DNA from: Roseburia sp.
GTDB lineage: Bacteria; Bacillota; Clostridia; Lachnospirales; Lachnospiraceae
Assembly (NCBI GenBank): GCA_019421345.1
Contig: JAHZFL010000011.1
Coordinates: 1-64,000, forward strand
Reading direction: 5' to 3'
DNA length: 64,000 bases
The position numbers and the translations under genes are program-made. Under the pieces are notes generated by a model. The model made no database searches and had not been told where the DNA came from. It saw only the letters and a program-made list of their open reading frames with translations. Below, piece after piece: positions 7,897-16,448 of the stretch (its first letter is position 1; every line of letters starts with the position of its first letter).

Positions 7897-8433
7897 ATGG
7901 CAAAGTATCGTAAATTAAGCAGAACCTCTAGCCAGAGAAAGGCTTTATTAAGAGGACAGGTAACAGCGCTGATCAACAACGGAAAGATTGTTACAACTGA
8001 GGCAAAGGCAAAAGAGGTTCGTAAAATTGCAGAAGGTCTCATTGCTCTTGCAGTAAAAGAGAAGGATCATTTTGAGGAAGTTACTGTAAAGGCTAAGGTT
8101 GCCCGCAAGGACAAGGACGGCAAGAGAGTGAAAGAGGTTGTAGACGGCAAGAAAGTTACCGTATATGACGAAGTAGAGAAGACAATCAAGAAGGATATGC
8201 CTTCCCGTCTTCATGCCCGCAGAGAGATGTTAAAGGTTCTTTATTCTGTGAAGGAGGTTCCGGCTGAGGGCGCAGGAAGAAAGAAGAACACAAAGGAAGT
8301 AGACCTTGTTGCAAAGCTGTTTGATGAGATTGCTCCGAAGTATGTAGATCGTAACGGTGGTTACACAAGAATCGTTAAGATTGGTCAGCGTAAGGGCGAC
8401 GGTGCTTTAGAGGTATTGCTTGAGTTAGTATAA
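7897..8433 (+). CDS. rplQ: 50S ribosomal protein L17, extended form
   Basis: 178 residues starting at ATG 7897, eight bases after GGAGG (7884-7888); an upstream in-frame ATG at 7870 has no site of its own. The N-terminal half MAKYRKLSRTSSQRKALLRGQ and the C-terminal YTRIVKIGQRKGDGA are standard L17. A lysine-rich insertion of roughly 55 residues (about positions 60-115, containing DGKRVKEVVDGKK and KDMPSRLHARREM) makes it much longer than the roughly 120-residue Bacillus protein. Long L17 forms occur in related Clostridia. Confidence 0.93.
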   Translation: MAKYRKLSRTSSQRKALLRGQVTALINNGKIVTTEAKAKEVRKIAEGLIALAVKEKDHFEEVTVKAKVARKDKDGKRVKEVVDGKKVTVYDEVEKTIKKDMPSRLHARREMLKVLYSVKEVPAEGAGRKKNTKEVDLVAKLFDEIAPKYVDRNGGYTRIVKIGQRKGDGALEVLLELV

Positions 8434-8493
8434 TTTCAAGAGTATAAAACAATGGTCGTCATGCTTTGCGAGATACCATATGTCATAAAAAGG

Positions 8494-8530
8494 GGAAGAT
8501 TTGTGATGAAATGACAAATCTTCCTCTTTT
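8494..8530 (+). terminator. Intrinsic terminator after rplQ
   Basis: GGAAGATTTGT (8494-8504) pairs with ACAAATCTTCC (8514-8524), an 11-bp perfect stem with a nine-base loop, followed by TCTTTTT. It closes the ribosomal protein cluster. Confidence 0.9.
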
Positions 8531-8562
8531 TATTGACCTAGGAAAACGTTGTTTTCTGTAAA

Positions 8563-8653
8563 GTAAAATCTCCGTGGGAATGCACTGCGGCGGAATGAAT
8601 CTGTTGCCGCTGTTGCGATCCGCCGCAAGCGAAGAATCTCACTTGCTAGATTC
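8563..8653. repeat. Dispersed element of about 90 bp, copy 1
   Basis: Shares with 23114-23203 the start GTAAAA, the block TGCACTGCGGC-G/A-GAAT, and the block CAAGCGAAGAA followed by CTTGCTAGATTC; total length is 91 against 90 bases. This copy can fold CGGCGGA/TCCGCCG and AAGAATCT/AGATTCTT hairpins. It contains no ORF. It resembles a small non-coding mobile or palindromic repeat. Confidence 0.6.
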
Positions 8654-8767
8654 TTTGTTATGACATAGGAAATTGCTCTGCAAGCTTATGCTATAACAAC
8701 ACATTTCTTGTGAGGATGCGCACGCGCATGAGAGGAAGTATTGCTGCACAATCATGCAGGCGCGGCA

Positions 8768-8822
8768 AAAGTGTGCTTCATTTACAGTTTATTACAACGG
8801 GAGATTGTGCGAAGCACACTTT
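8768..8822. repeat. 12-bp inverted repeat downstream of kinase gene
   Basis: AAAGTGTGCTTC (8768-8779) is exactly complementary to GAAGCACACTTT (8811-8822), with a 31-base loop. T-rich tracts lie outside both arms, so it could end transcription of the minus-strand kinase operon. Confidence 0.5.
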
Positions 8823-8885
8823 CATTTTTTGTGGGAAATGCTGTTCCCTGTGGAGCAAAACGTTCTTCCGTTTTGATTCTGCGCA

Positions 8886-10301
8886 TTATTTTTCTTTTGC
8901 TAACGGCAGTGTAAAAATAAATTCTGTTCCGACGCCCTCTGTGCTGATACAGGTGATGTTTTCTTCGTGAGCTTGAATGATCTCCTTGACAATGGCAAGT
9001 CCCAGTCCTGTTCCCTTTTTATCTTTTCCGCGGGAGAGATCTGTTTTATAAAAGCGTTCCCAAACTTTGGGTACGCTGTCTTTGGGAATGCCGATACCGC
9101 TGTCTTTTACGGAGACAAAAATCTTGTCATTTTTCTCGGTTGTCTCAATCGTGATTGAGGAATCCGAGTGACTGAATTTTAGCGCGTTGTCAACAAGGTT
9201 ATACAGCACCTGCTGGATTTTACTCATATCGGCGGATACATAGAGTTTTTCTCCGGTCAGAATCAGGTCAAAGGAGATGTGCTTTTCTTTGCAGATACCC
9301 TCAAAGGTCTGTGCTGTCATGCGGATCGTATAGTTAATGTCGAAATCGGTGATGTCGAGCATGACACCGTGAGAACCGAATTTATTGAGCTCCAAAAGGC
9401 TCTTGGTCAGCTTGTTGAGACGTTCTGTCTCAAAGAGGATGATATTTAGGTATTTGTCCTGCATTTCCACCGGTATCGTGCCGTCTAACATTGCCTCGAT
9501 ATATCCTTTGATTGAGGTTAGAGGGGAGCGGAAGTCATGAGAGACATTGGAAATAAATTTTCGCTGATCGCTCTCAAGTGTATGCAGCTCATTCGCCATG
9601 TAGTCTAAGGAGGCGGCAAGATAGCCGATTTCATCATTGGAGTGAAGATCGATTTTTGTCTCAAAATTCCCTTGCGAATAGTCATCTGCCGCACGCGTGA
9701 TCCTGCGGATCGGTATGTAGACAATATAAGTAAATAAAATCAGCACGATAAAGGCGGCGACAAAGAGGAGTGCAAGTGTTTCATAGGAAATCATGATCAA
9801 TTCGTTGGAGTAGATCACAAGCTCGCTGGTCGGCTTATGGATGAAAACGTATCCAAGCACCTTATAATTTACAGTAATCGGCGTAAAGACGCTGAGCCTT
9901 TCTGTCGGAAACATTTCGTAAAAATTGCCCATACGATAATATTTACTGCCAAAGTCTGTGATGTCAAAGTCGGGAATCTGTCTGTTTTCCCCTGCGTTTG
10001 ACGACGCGGCAGTATCGAGTATGATGTTGCCCCCTGTGTCGACGATCCAGATGTCACTTGCAAGGTATTCGCTCAGGACCATTAGCTGTGTCTGTATCTC
10101 GTCAAGGGTCATCGCTTTGGAAAAGTAGTTTTCGGCATAGTGGGAGGAGATTAGCGCAGATTCCCGATAAAGGTTGGCTGCATTTCGACGTTCCACGAAT
10201 TGAAAGGTCAGATGATAGGTGAAGGTCGTGATGATAAAAAAGCCGATGCAGCCGAACAATACATAGCCAAATAAAAGCTTTGGGTAGAGTGTGCGTTTCA
10301 T
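8886..10301 (-). CDS. Sensor histidine kinase of two-component system
   Basis: 471 residues. A transmembrane helix at about 10-32, an extracytoplasmic sensor of about 130 residues, a second helix near 175-200, a HAMP linker (IPIRRITRAADDYSQGNF), a dimerisation/phosphoacceptor domain with His255 in NVSHDFRSPLTS, and a HATPase domain with N box (NLVDNALKFSH), G1 (DSGIGIP) and G2 (GTGLGLAI). It autophosphorylates and passes phosphate to the regulator encoded just upstream, whose stop overlaps this ATG by four bases. The signal is unknown; the sensor has no recognisable fold from sequence alone. Confidence 0.9.
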   Translation of the reverse strand: MKRTLYPKLLFGYVLFGCIGFFIITTFTYHLTFQFVERRNAANLYRESALISSHYAENYFSKAMTLDEIQTQLMVLSEYLASDIWIVDTGGNIILDTAASSNAGENRQIPDFDITDFGSKYYRMGNFYEMFPTERLSVFTPITVNYKVLGYVFIHKPTSELVIYSNELIMISYETLALLFVAAFIVLILFTYIVYIPIRRITRAADDYSQGNFETKIDLHSNDEIGYLAASLDYMANELHTLESDQRKFISNVSHDFRSPLTSIKGYIEAMLDGTIPVEMQDKYLNIILFETERLNKLTKSLLELNKFGSHGVMLDITDFDINYTIRMTAQTFEGICKEKHISFDLILTGEKLYVSADMSKIQQVLYNLVDNALKFSHSDSSITIETTEKNDKIFVSVKDSGIGIPKDSVPKVWERFYKTDLSRGKDKKGTGLGLAIVKEIIQAHEENITCISTEGVGTEFIFTLPLAKEK

Positions 10302-11002
10302 GATTCGTGAACCTCAAATTTATATCCGATCCCCCACACAGTCGCAAGACTCCAATTTGCGTGATCCTTGATTTTTTCACGGAGGCGTTTGACATGAACG
10401 TCTACGGTCCGCGTGTCTCCGATATATTCATACCCCCAGATATGATCCAAAAGCTGTTCTCTTGTAAAGACCTGGTTGGGAGAGGAGGCAAGAAAATATA
10501 AAAGCTCCAGCTCCTTGGGAGGCATATCAATTGCCTGTCCGCGGTAGACGACTGAATAGTTTGAGAGGTTTACAATTAAATCAGGATATTTGACGCATTT
10601 TAAATCGGGTGCGGGTTCCTCTGCTTTTACGGGCTGATAGCGGCGCAGGACTGCCTTGACGCGTGCGACAAGCTCTTTGGAATCAAAGGGCTTGATAATA
10701 TAATCGTCTGCACCAAGCTCCAGACCAAGAACCTTGTCAAAGATTTCGCCTTTGGCAGAGAGCATGATGATCGGAACATTCGCTTTTGCACGCACTTCAC
10801 GGCACACCTGATAGCCGTCGATGCCCGGCAGCATGAGATCAAGCAGGATGAGATTCGGCGCATATTGTTCAAATGCCAAGAGCGCTTCCTCGCCGTCGTT
10901 GACAATCCTCGTATCAAAGCATTCCTTTGTCAGATAGAGGGAGATCAATTCTGCAATGTTGTTGTCGTCGTCTACGATCAATATTTTTTGTTTTGCTGCC
11001 AT
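10298..11002 (-). CDS. OmpR/PhoB-family response regulator
   Basis: 234 residues. The receiver domain has the acidic pocket VDDD (residues 10-13), phosphoacceptor Asp55 in LLDLMLPG, and conserved Lys in IIKPFD. The winged-helix output domain (about 135-230) has ELELLYFLASSPNQVFTREQL and the recognition region TRTVDVHVKRLREK. It is the partner of the kinase encoded directly downstream with a four-base overlap. Upstream lies an AT-rich tract with regularly spaced AATATG repeats that may be its own binding site. Confidence 0.93.
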   Translation of the reverse strand: MAAKQKILIVDDDNNIAELISLYLTKECFDTRIVNDGEEALLAFEQYAPNLILLDLMLPGIDGYQVCREVRAKANVPIIMLSAKGEIFDKVLGLELGADDYIIKPFDSKELVARVKAVLRRYQPVKAEEPAPDLKCVKYPDLIVNLSNYSVVYRGQAIDMPPKELELLYFLASSPNQVFTREQLLDHIWGYEYIGDTRTVDVHVKRLREKIKDHANWSLATVWGIGYKFEVHES

Positions 11003-11020
11003 AGGGCTGCTCCTCTCCTA

Positions 11021-11064
11021 AATATGAAATAATATGTGAAATATAATATGTAATATGTAATATG
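11021..11064. promoter_or_regulatory. AATATG direct repeats upstream of response regulator
   Basis: AATATG occurs at 11021, 11031, 11045, 11052 and 11059; the last three are spaced exactly seven bases apart. The tract sits 20-60 bases before the regulator start on the minus strand, where promoter and operator would be expected. Autoregulation is inference. Confidence 0.4.
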
Positions 11065-11118
11065 TAAACATCGGCTGGTACAACAAAAAATAAGTTTTTG
11101 CGTTAATGTCATAGAAAT

Positions 11119-12396
11119 TTATTTTTCGTTGTATTCGTTTGTTTTAAGCTGTGTATGCAGGTCGGCAAGGTCAAGAGCCGGACTGATGTAGATGTAGTCT
11201 CCTATCGCAAAGGAGGCAGCTTCTTCAGCAGAGATTTCCCTGCCGTTTGCATAGCTTGCGCAGTATTTCTCAGCGGAAGCAAGTTCGGATTCATCTAAAG
11301 TGCCGTTGCCGTTTGCATCATCAAAGTAATAGGTTTTGATCTGTGTAGAAACCTCAAGTGTGTGTTGGTCGGTTATTTGCATATAAGTAGTGTATGAAAT
11401 CAAGCCGTCGCTGTTATAATTGAGAATGCTGTTCTTGCGCGGTGAATATTCATATCCGTGATTTCCGCCTCCGCCGTATGACCACTGATCCATCAGGATA
11501 TAGACTGTGCCGTCGTGATAAGTATAAAGATTTACCCAAGACCCCGAAACGCCGGTTGACAATTCCGGTATCTCATCATCATTGACATAAATGAGATCAT
11601 AGGTTGTTGCTTCTGATACGAATGAGTCTAGTTTGCTGACGGCGGTGTATGCCTCCTGATAGCTGTCAAAGTCTCCGTTCTTTTTTCCGCCTGAAAGAAA
11701 ACTGCGAATTTCAGGAATGGAAAGAGGAGCCACAAGATCAGAGAGTTGTCCGGACAGCCACTCCTGCAGATCAAAATCAGCCTTGCCATCACTGGAGGCA
11801 TAGAGATGCCCTGGCGGGTAACCATAATAGACGGCGGCATAGGGGCGGTCTCCATAGGTCTGTATCAAAACAATATCTGTGTGACTGTCATAATTTACAT
11901 CATAAAAAGAAACGGCATCGAGGCTTTTAAAATCACCCGCCGCCAGTCCCTCCGGCACATATGCAGGAATTTCGCAGAGCACACCTGTATCGGAAATGAG
12001 CTCCATGTGGAATTCCGGATTGCTATCGGAGGGAGCGAACGGAACGAAAAATATTTTTTCATCATATTCGCTGAGCGTAACCTCAAAGGTCTGTTCTGCA
12101 ATACAGTTTTGACCGAAGCGTGCTTTTCGGTCTGCAAGTATTTCCGGTGAAAGACCGTTTGTGGTTGTGCTTGTCTGTGTGTCGTTTGTATTTTCCTGTG
12201 ATGTGCTGCCGGCAGAGCCGTAAGCCTTGTGATCGAAGCTGTCAGTATCCGCAGTTTTTTCTGTCGTTGTGATCTGCGGGCTGTCAGAGGGCTGTATCAT
12301 TTCTTCCTTGCCGCAGGCCATCAAGCTTCCCGTAGAAAGGAGCAGGGCTACAATGTACAGAAATTTTTGGTGATTGTGATGCTCCTTGTAAATCAT
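11119..12396 (-). CDS. Lipoprotein with EF-hand-like calcium site
   Basis: 425 residues with a lipoprotein signal: hydrophobic stretch 13-24 and lipobox SLMAC, lipidated Cys28. A Thr/Ser/Asp-rich linker (about 30-75) leads to a globular outer domain. The segment DVNYDSHTD resembles FG-GAP/VCBS-type calcium loops, and DANGNGTLDESE near residue 360 is a good EF-hand/dockerin-like loop. The function is not recognised. Starts 18 bases after mutS2 and is probably co-transcribed with it; a 116-base gap separates it from the two-component genes. Confidence 0.7.
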   Translation of the reverse strand: MIYKEHHNHQKFLYIVALLLSTGSLMACGKEEMIQPSDSPQITTTEKTADTDSFDHKAYGSAGSTSQENTNDTQTSTTTNGLSPEILADRKARFGQNCIAEQTFEVTLSEYDEKIFFVPFAPSDSNPEFHMELISDTGVLCEIPAYVPEGLAAGDFKSLDAVSFYDVNYDSHTDIVLIQTYGDRPYAAVYYGYPPGHLYASSDGKADFDLQEWLSGQLSDLVAPLSIPEIRSFLSGGKKNGDFDSYQEAYTAVSKLDSFVSEATTYDLIYVNDDEIPELSTGVSGSWVNLYTYHDGTVYILMDQWSYGGGGNHGYEYSPRKNSILNYNSDGLISYTTYMQITDQHTLEVSTQIKTYYFDDANGNGTLDESELASAEKYCASYANGREISAEEAASFAIGDYIYISPALDLADLHTQLKTNEYNEK

Positions 12397-12414
12397 AAGC
12401 TCATCCCCCTGTGC

Positions 12415-14802
12415 TTATTGAAACTCTGCGATCGTAACGCCGGAATCTCCCTCTCCGAACTCCCCGAGATGGAAGGACTTGATGTATTTTAGGCGTCTTA
12501 AATGCGCCTGCACGGCATTGCGGAGTGCGCCTGTGCCCTTGCCGTGCACGATACGCACGGAAGGCAGGTGTGCCAGATAGGCGTCGTCCAGATATTTATC
12601 GAGCAGGGAGATTGCCTCGTCTGTCGTTTTGCCGATCAGATTGATCTCAGCGGACACAGACGCTGATTTGCTCATTTTCAGCTTTCCGGCGCCGGTCTTA
12701 TGGAATTTTTTTCCGGTGGGCGCTGTCTCATCCGAGAGCAGGATCAAATCCTTGATATTGACTAAGGAGCGGAGAATGCCCATCTGCACATAGAGGTCGC
12801 CTTTTGCGTTGGGCAATGTGTGTACCGTTCCGTTCAAGTTCATGCTAAGAACCTTGACGCTGTCGCCGATGCGCAGGTTTTTGGGAGTCTTGTGACTTGG
12901 TTGGGCAGCTTTTTTGCGGTCTGACATTTTACCTGCAGCGGCGTCCATTTTTCCGCGCAGTTTTGTACGCTCCTTTTCCATTTCACTGATGGGAGCGCCT
13001 GCCTTTCCGTATTTGTTAAAATTGCGGATCGTTTCATCGGCAATATCCTTGGCTTCTTTTAAAATGTGGTATGCCTGTTCGTTTGCCTCACGCAGTACTT
13101 TGTCGCGGCTTTGTTCTAAGCGCTCTTGTTTTTGTTCGAGTTTTTCTTTTAGCGCCTGTATTTCCTGTTTGTATTGGTTGATCTCCAATTCTTCACGTTC
13201 AATCGTCATGCGGCTCTTTTCCAGATCGGCAAGCAGATCCTCTAAGCTTTCGTCATTTTCACTGATGCGCTGCTTGGCGTCGGTGATGAGCTCCTCGCCA
13301 AGACCAAGCTTTGCAGAGATAGCAAAGGCGTTGCTCTTTCCGGGGATTCCGATGAGCAGCCGGTAGGTCGGGCTTAACGTGTTTATGTCAAATTCACAGC
13401 AAGCATTTTCAACGCCCGGCGCAGAGAGGGCGAAAACTTTAAGCTCGCTGTAATGCGTAGTCGCCATAATGCGCGCGCCGCATAGCTGCAGTCTCGAAAG
13501 AATGGAAATCGCAAGTGCAGCGCCCTCGGTCGGGTCTGTTCCTGCGCAAAGCTCGTCAAAGAGTACGAGCGAGCGGTCATTGACCTGTTCTAAAATGCGG
13601 ACGATATTTGTCATATGCGAGGAGAAGGTGCTAAGCGACTGCTCAATGCTCTGCTCGTCGCCAATGTCTGCAAATACCTCCTCAAAAATCGAGAGCTCGG
13701 AGCGGTCTGACGCCGGAATATGAAGTCCCGCTTGTCCCATCAGTGTGAGCAGCCCGACAGTTTTTAGCGATACGGTTTTACCGCCGGTATTTGGTCCGGT
13801 TACAACAAGAAGATTGAATTCCTCTCCGAGCGTTACGTCAATCGGAACAACTTTTTTGGGGTCAAGGAGCGGGTGACGCCCCTTGCGGATGTGGATGCGT
13901 CCCTTGGCGTTAAACGTGGGCGCAATGCCATTGTAATCTTTAGCATAGGAAGCCTTTGCAAAAATAAAGTCAAGCTCCGTTAGGATGTCATAATCTGTCT
14001 GCAGCTGCACGGAGTATTCTGCGGTCAGATTGCTTAGAGCAGCAAGGATGACCTCAATTTCGTCCTGTTCCTTTAACAAAAGCTCCTTGTATTCGTTATT
14101 TAGGTTGACGACTGCCATCGGTTCGATAAACAGTGTGGAGCCGGAGGAGGACTGATCATGCACCATGCCGGGAATCTGTGATTTTGCTTCTGCTTTTACA
14201 GGCAGACAGTAGCGTCCGTCGCGCATGGTGATAACGGTATCCTGCAGATAGCTGCGGGTTGTCGTATTGTTGATCAGTGCATTCATCTGTGCACGGATCT
14301 TATCGTTCATGCCGCGCATGGAGCGGCGGATAGAACGTAAGGCTGGACTGGCGTCATCTGCGATTTCATCCTCAGATAAGATGCAGCGCCGGATTTCATC
14401 ATAAAGAGGCGTCAGCGGTTCAAGCTGTGCAAACATCTCTGCGAGGGAATCACTGGCGGTCGGATCATCCTCCGTTGCCGTGCGGGAGAAAGCCTTGGCA
14501 CGCTTGGCTGCTTCAAGCAGGGAGCAGACGCGCAGAAGCTCAATCGTGCTTAGCGCACCGCCAATCTCAAGTCTTTTAAGGGAAGCGCTAAGATCATTGA
14601 CGCCCGAAAAGGAAACCGAGCCACTTTTAAAAAGTCTTGTCAGGGCGTCCTTTGTCTGTAATTGCAGCAGATTGATTTCTGCGAGGTCTGTACCGGGACG
14701 CAATGCCATACAGCGCGCTTTGGCGTCCGGGCTGTGCGCATAGTCTGCCAGCTTTGTGATAATTTTGTGATATTCTAATGTTTTCAATGCTTTTTCGTTC
14801 AT
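12415..14802 (-). CDS. mutS2: Endonuclease MutS2
   Basis: 795 residues. A MutS-like core and clamp region is followed by the ATPase: Walker A VTGPNTGGKTVSLKT, Walker B LVLFDELCAGTDPTEG and a conserved ATTHYSELK. A long coiled coil (about 500-610, Glu/Lys/Gln rich) leads to KOW-like and Smr domains; the Smr signature VRIVHGKGTGALR is near the C terminus. MutS2 lacks the mismatch-recognition domain and acts in suppression of recombination and, in Bacillus, rescue of collided ribosomes. Confidence 0.95.
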   Translation of the reverse strand: MNEKALKTLEYHKIITKLADYAHSPDAKARCMALRPGTDLAEINLLQLQTKDALTRLFKSGSVSFSGVNDLSASLKRLEIGGALSTIELLRVCSLLEAAKRAKAFSRTATEDDPTASDSLAEMFAQLEPLTPLYDEIRRCILSEDEIADDASPALRSIRRSMRGMNDKIRAQMNALINNTTTRSYLQDTVITMRDGRYCLPVKAEAKSQIPGMVHDQSSSGSTLFIEPMAVVNLNNEYKELLLKEQDEIEVILAALSNLTAEYSVQLQTDYDILTELDFIFAKASYAKDYNGIAPTFNAKGRIHIRKGRHPLLDPKKVVPIDVTLGEEFNLLVVTGPNTGGKTVSLKTVGLLTLMGQAGLHIPASDRSELSIFEEVFADIGDEQSIEQSLSTFSSHMTNIVRILEQVNDRSLVLFDELCAGTDPTEGAALAISILSRLQLCGARIMATTHYSELKVFALSAPGVENACCEFDINTLSPTYRLLIGIPGKSNAFAISAKLGLGEELITDAKQRISENDESLEDLLADLEKSRMTIEREELEINQYKQEIQALKEKLEQKQERLEQSRDKVLREANEQAYHILKEAKDIADETIRNFNKYGKAGAPISEMEKERTKLRGKMDAAAGKMSDRKKAAQPSHKTPKNLRIGDSVKVLSMNLNGTVHTLPNAKGDLYVQMGILRSLVNIKDLILLSDETAPTGKKFHKTGAGKLKMSKSASVSAEINLIGKTTDEAISLLDKYLDDAYLAHLPSVRIVHGKGTGALRNAVQAHLRRLKYIKSFHLGEFGEGDSGVTIAEFQ

Positions 14803-15106
14803 AAAATAATTCCTTATATGATTTATTGCGCCGTGTTGTGTACGGGAGGCATGATTTTAAGCCTGCAGGCGTTTTCCCAAAAGTGCGGGATGCGAAAAGG
14901 CGGCGCTGTCGGCGGTGCACTTTGCGCGATAGCCTGCAAGACGCAGTACATTACTTTTGTCTCTATTATAGCTTATCCGACGTTCTAAGAAAAGCAGAAT
15001 TGAAAAGATTTCAATATACTATTGCAAGCACATGGGATTCATTTTATAATACTAACGGATATAATTTTGGGGTTTCGCATGAGAAGTACATAGAAAAGGG
15101 GAAGTC
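14803..15106. other. Divergent promoter region, mutS2 and HtrA-like gene
   Basis: 304 bases between divergent genes. On the plus strand TTGCAA (15022-15027), a 17-base spacer and TATAAT (15045-15050) form a good sigma-A promoter for the HtrA-like gene. On the minus strand a TATAAT is present at about 14965-14970 (written ATTATA on the plus strand) as a possible mutS2 -10. A GC-rich part at 14850-14940 has a GCCTGCAGGC palindrome. An ORF through 14826-15170 lacks a ribosome binding site. Confidence 0.6.
15022..15050 (+). promoter_or_regulatory. Sigma-A promoter of the HtrA-like gene
   Basis: TTGCAA, 17-base spacer, TATAAT; about 57 bases before the start codon at 15107. Confidence 0.75.
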
Positions 15107-16402
15107 ATGCAGGGAAAGGATAATGAGAAATTTTCCTTTATCAATGAGAAGAGAAAAGAGAAGCCGCTGAATAAAAAGAAGCTTCTGGCGCAGCTTGCCT
15201 ATGCAGTGTGTCTGGCTGTCATTTTCGGACTTGCCGCAAGCTTTGTGTTCGCATTTTTTGAACCGAGATTTTCACAGCTTTTTTATCCCGAACAAGGGCC
15301 GGTAGTTACGATTCCAAAGGATGAAACGGAAATGCCGCAGCAGGAGCCGCAAACGGAAACAGAGACTGAAACGGAAGCAGAAACTGAAACGGAGTCTGAG
15401 GCGATAGGGAGACTGCCGGATGAGGGGATCACGCTTCCTGATTTTCAGAAGCTGCAGAATGAATTATATGCGGTTGGCAGAGAGGCGAATAAGTTTATTG
15501 TGACCGTGACAGGCGTTAAGAGTGACACGGATTGGTTTAATAATTCCTATGAGAGCAAGGGACAGGCATCCGGCGTTATTATCGCGGACAATGGGCAGGA
15601 GCTTTTGATCCTGACGGAGCGCAAGGCGATTACGGGTGCGCAGGAGATGTTTGTTACATTCATCAATGATGTGACAGCTCCGGCAACGATGAAGAAATAT
15701 GACGGCAATACGGGGATCGCAGTGCTGAGTGTTCCGCGGGAGAGTGTAAATGATGAGACGCTTCATGCGATTACGGTCGCCGAGCTTGGCAATTCGCTGG
15801 TTGCAACGCAGGGAATGATGGTCATTGCAGTAGGAAGTCCGCTTGGAACAAATTATTCGATTCTGACGGGGAATATTACCTCTACGACAAACAGTATCTC
15901 TACGATAGACAGAAATTATACGGTGTTTACGACGGATATTGTGGGCAGCAGTCAGGGCAGCGGCGTGCTGATCAACACGTCGGGGCAGGTGATCGGACTG
16001 GTGATGCAGGCTTATGGAAACGACAGCGGGCAGAATACGCTGACGGCAATTTCTGTTTCTGAATTAAAGTCCTTAATAGAGATGCTCTCCAATAATCAGG
16101 AGATTCCCTATATCGGTCTGGAGCTGACAACCGTTACAAATGATATTGCAGCGGAATATGAGATACCAAAGGGCGCATATATTAAAGAGGTGCGGATCGA
16201 TTCTCCGGCGATGGCAGCAGGACTGCAAAAGGGAGATGTTGTCACAAAGATGCAGGGGGAGACGATTTTTAATGTAGACAGCTATGAAAATAAGCTGTTG
16301 AATCTGCAGCCGGGAAGCCAGGTGGAGCTCGTGGTGCAGCGTCAGGGGCAGGGAGGCTATAAGGAGGTCACCTGCACGGTCGAGGTAAGCGTATTACAGT
16401 AA
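15107..16402 (+). CDS. Membrane-anchored HtrA-like PDZ protein, catalytic triad degenerate
   Basis: 431 residues: a basic cytoplasmic N terminus, one transmembrane helix (about 30-50), a Thr/Glu-repeat linker (about 80-100), a trypsin-like domain (about 120-325) and a PDZ domain (about 330-425, with PKGAYIKEVRIDSPAMAAGLQKG-type signature). Compared with HtrA/DegP, the His position reads ILTERKAI (Lys173), the Asp position reads DGNTGIAVL (Gly203 in place of Asp), and only the Ser region QGSGVL (Ser285) is retained. A working protease is therefore unlikely; a chaperone, scaffold or sensor role is inferred. ATG 15107 follows AAGGGGA. Confidence 0.82.
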   Translation: MQGKDNEKFSFINEKRKEKPLNKKKLLAQLAYAVCLAVIFGLAASFVFAFFEPRFSQLFYPEQGPVVTIPKDETEMPQQEPQTETETETEAETETESEAIGRLPDEGITLPDFQKLQNELYAVGREANKFIVTVTGVKSDTDWFNNSYESKGQASGVIIADNGQELLILTERKAITGAQEMFVTFINDVTAPATMKKYDGNTGIAVLSVPRESVNDETLHAITVAELGNSLVATQGMMVIAVGSPLGTNYSILTGNITSTTNSISTIDRNYTVFTTDIVGSSQGSGVLINTSGQVIGLVMQAYGNDSGQNTLTAISVSELKSLIEMLSNNQEIPYIGLELTTVTNDIAAEYEIPKGAYIKEVRIDSPAMAAGLQKGDVVTKMQGETIFNVDSYENKLLNLQPGSQVELVVQRQGQGGYKEVTCTVEVSVLQ

Positions 16403-16448
16403 GCAGGAAGTGTCAGGACGCCTCCTGCTGTTAGAAATGGAGAATTAC

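Larger units (their letters stand above)
8434..8885. other. 452-base convergent intergenic region
   Basis: Lies between the convergent rplQ and the sensor kinase gene. It contains the rplQ terminator (8494-8530), one copy of a dispersed element of about 90 bp (8563-8653) and a long hairpin (8768-8822). A short ORF reading through 8710-8970 has no ribosome binding site and is not credible. Confidence 0.7.

Noticed and set aside
8710..8970. Small plus-strand gene
   Set aside because: It overlaps the kinase gene and a hairpin and has no ribosome binding site.
12914..13366. 150-codon plus-strand ORF
   Set aside because: It is a shadow of the coiled-coil part of mutS2 on the other strand; serine/arginine-rich low-complexity product, no ribosome binding site.
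14826..15170. 114-codon ORF upstream of the HtrA-like gene
   Set aside because: It runs through the promoter and into the true gene in another frame; no Shine-Dalgarno.
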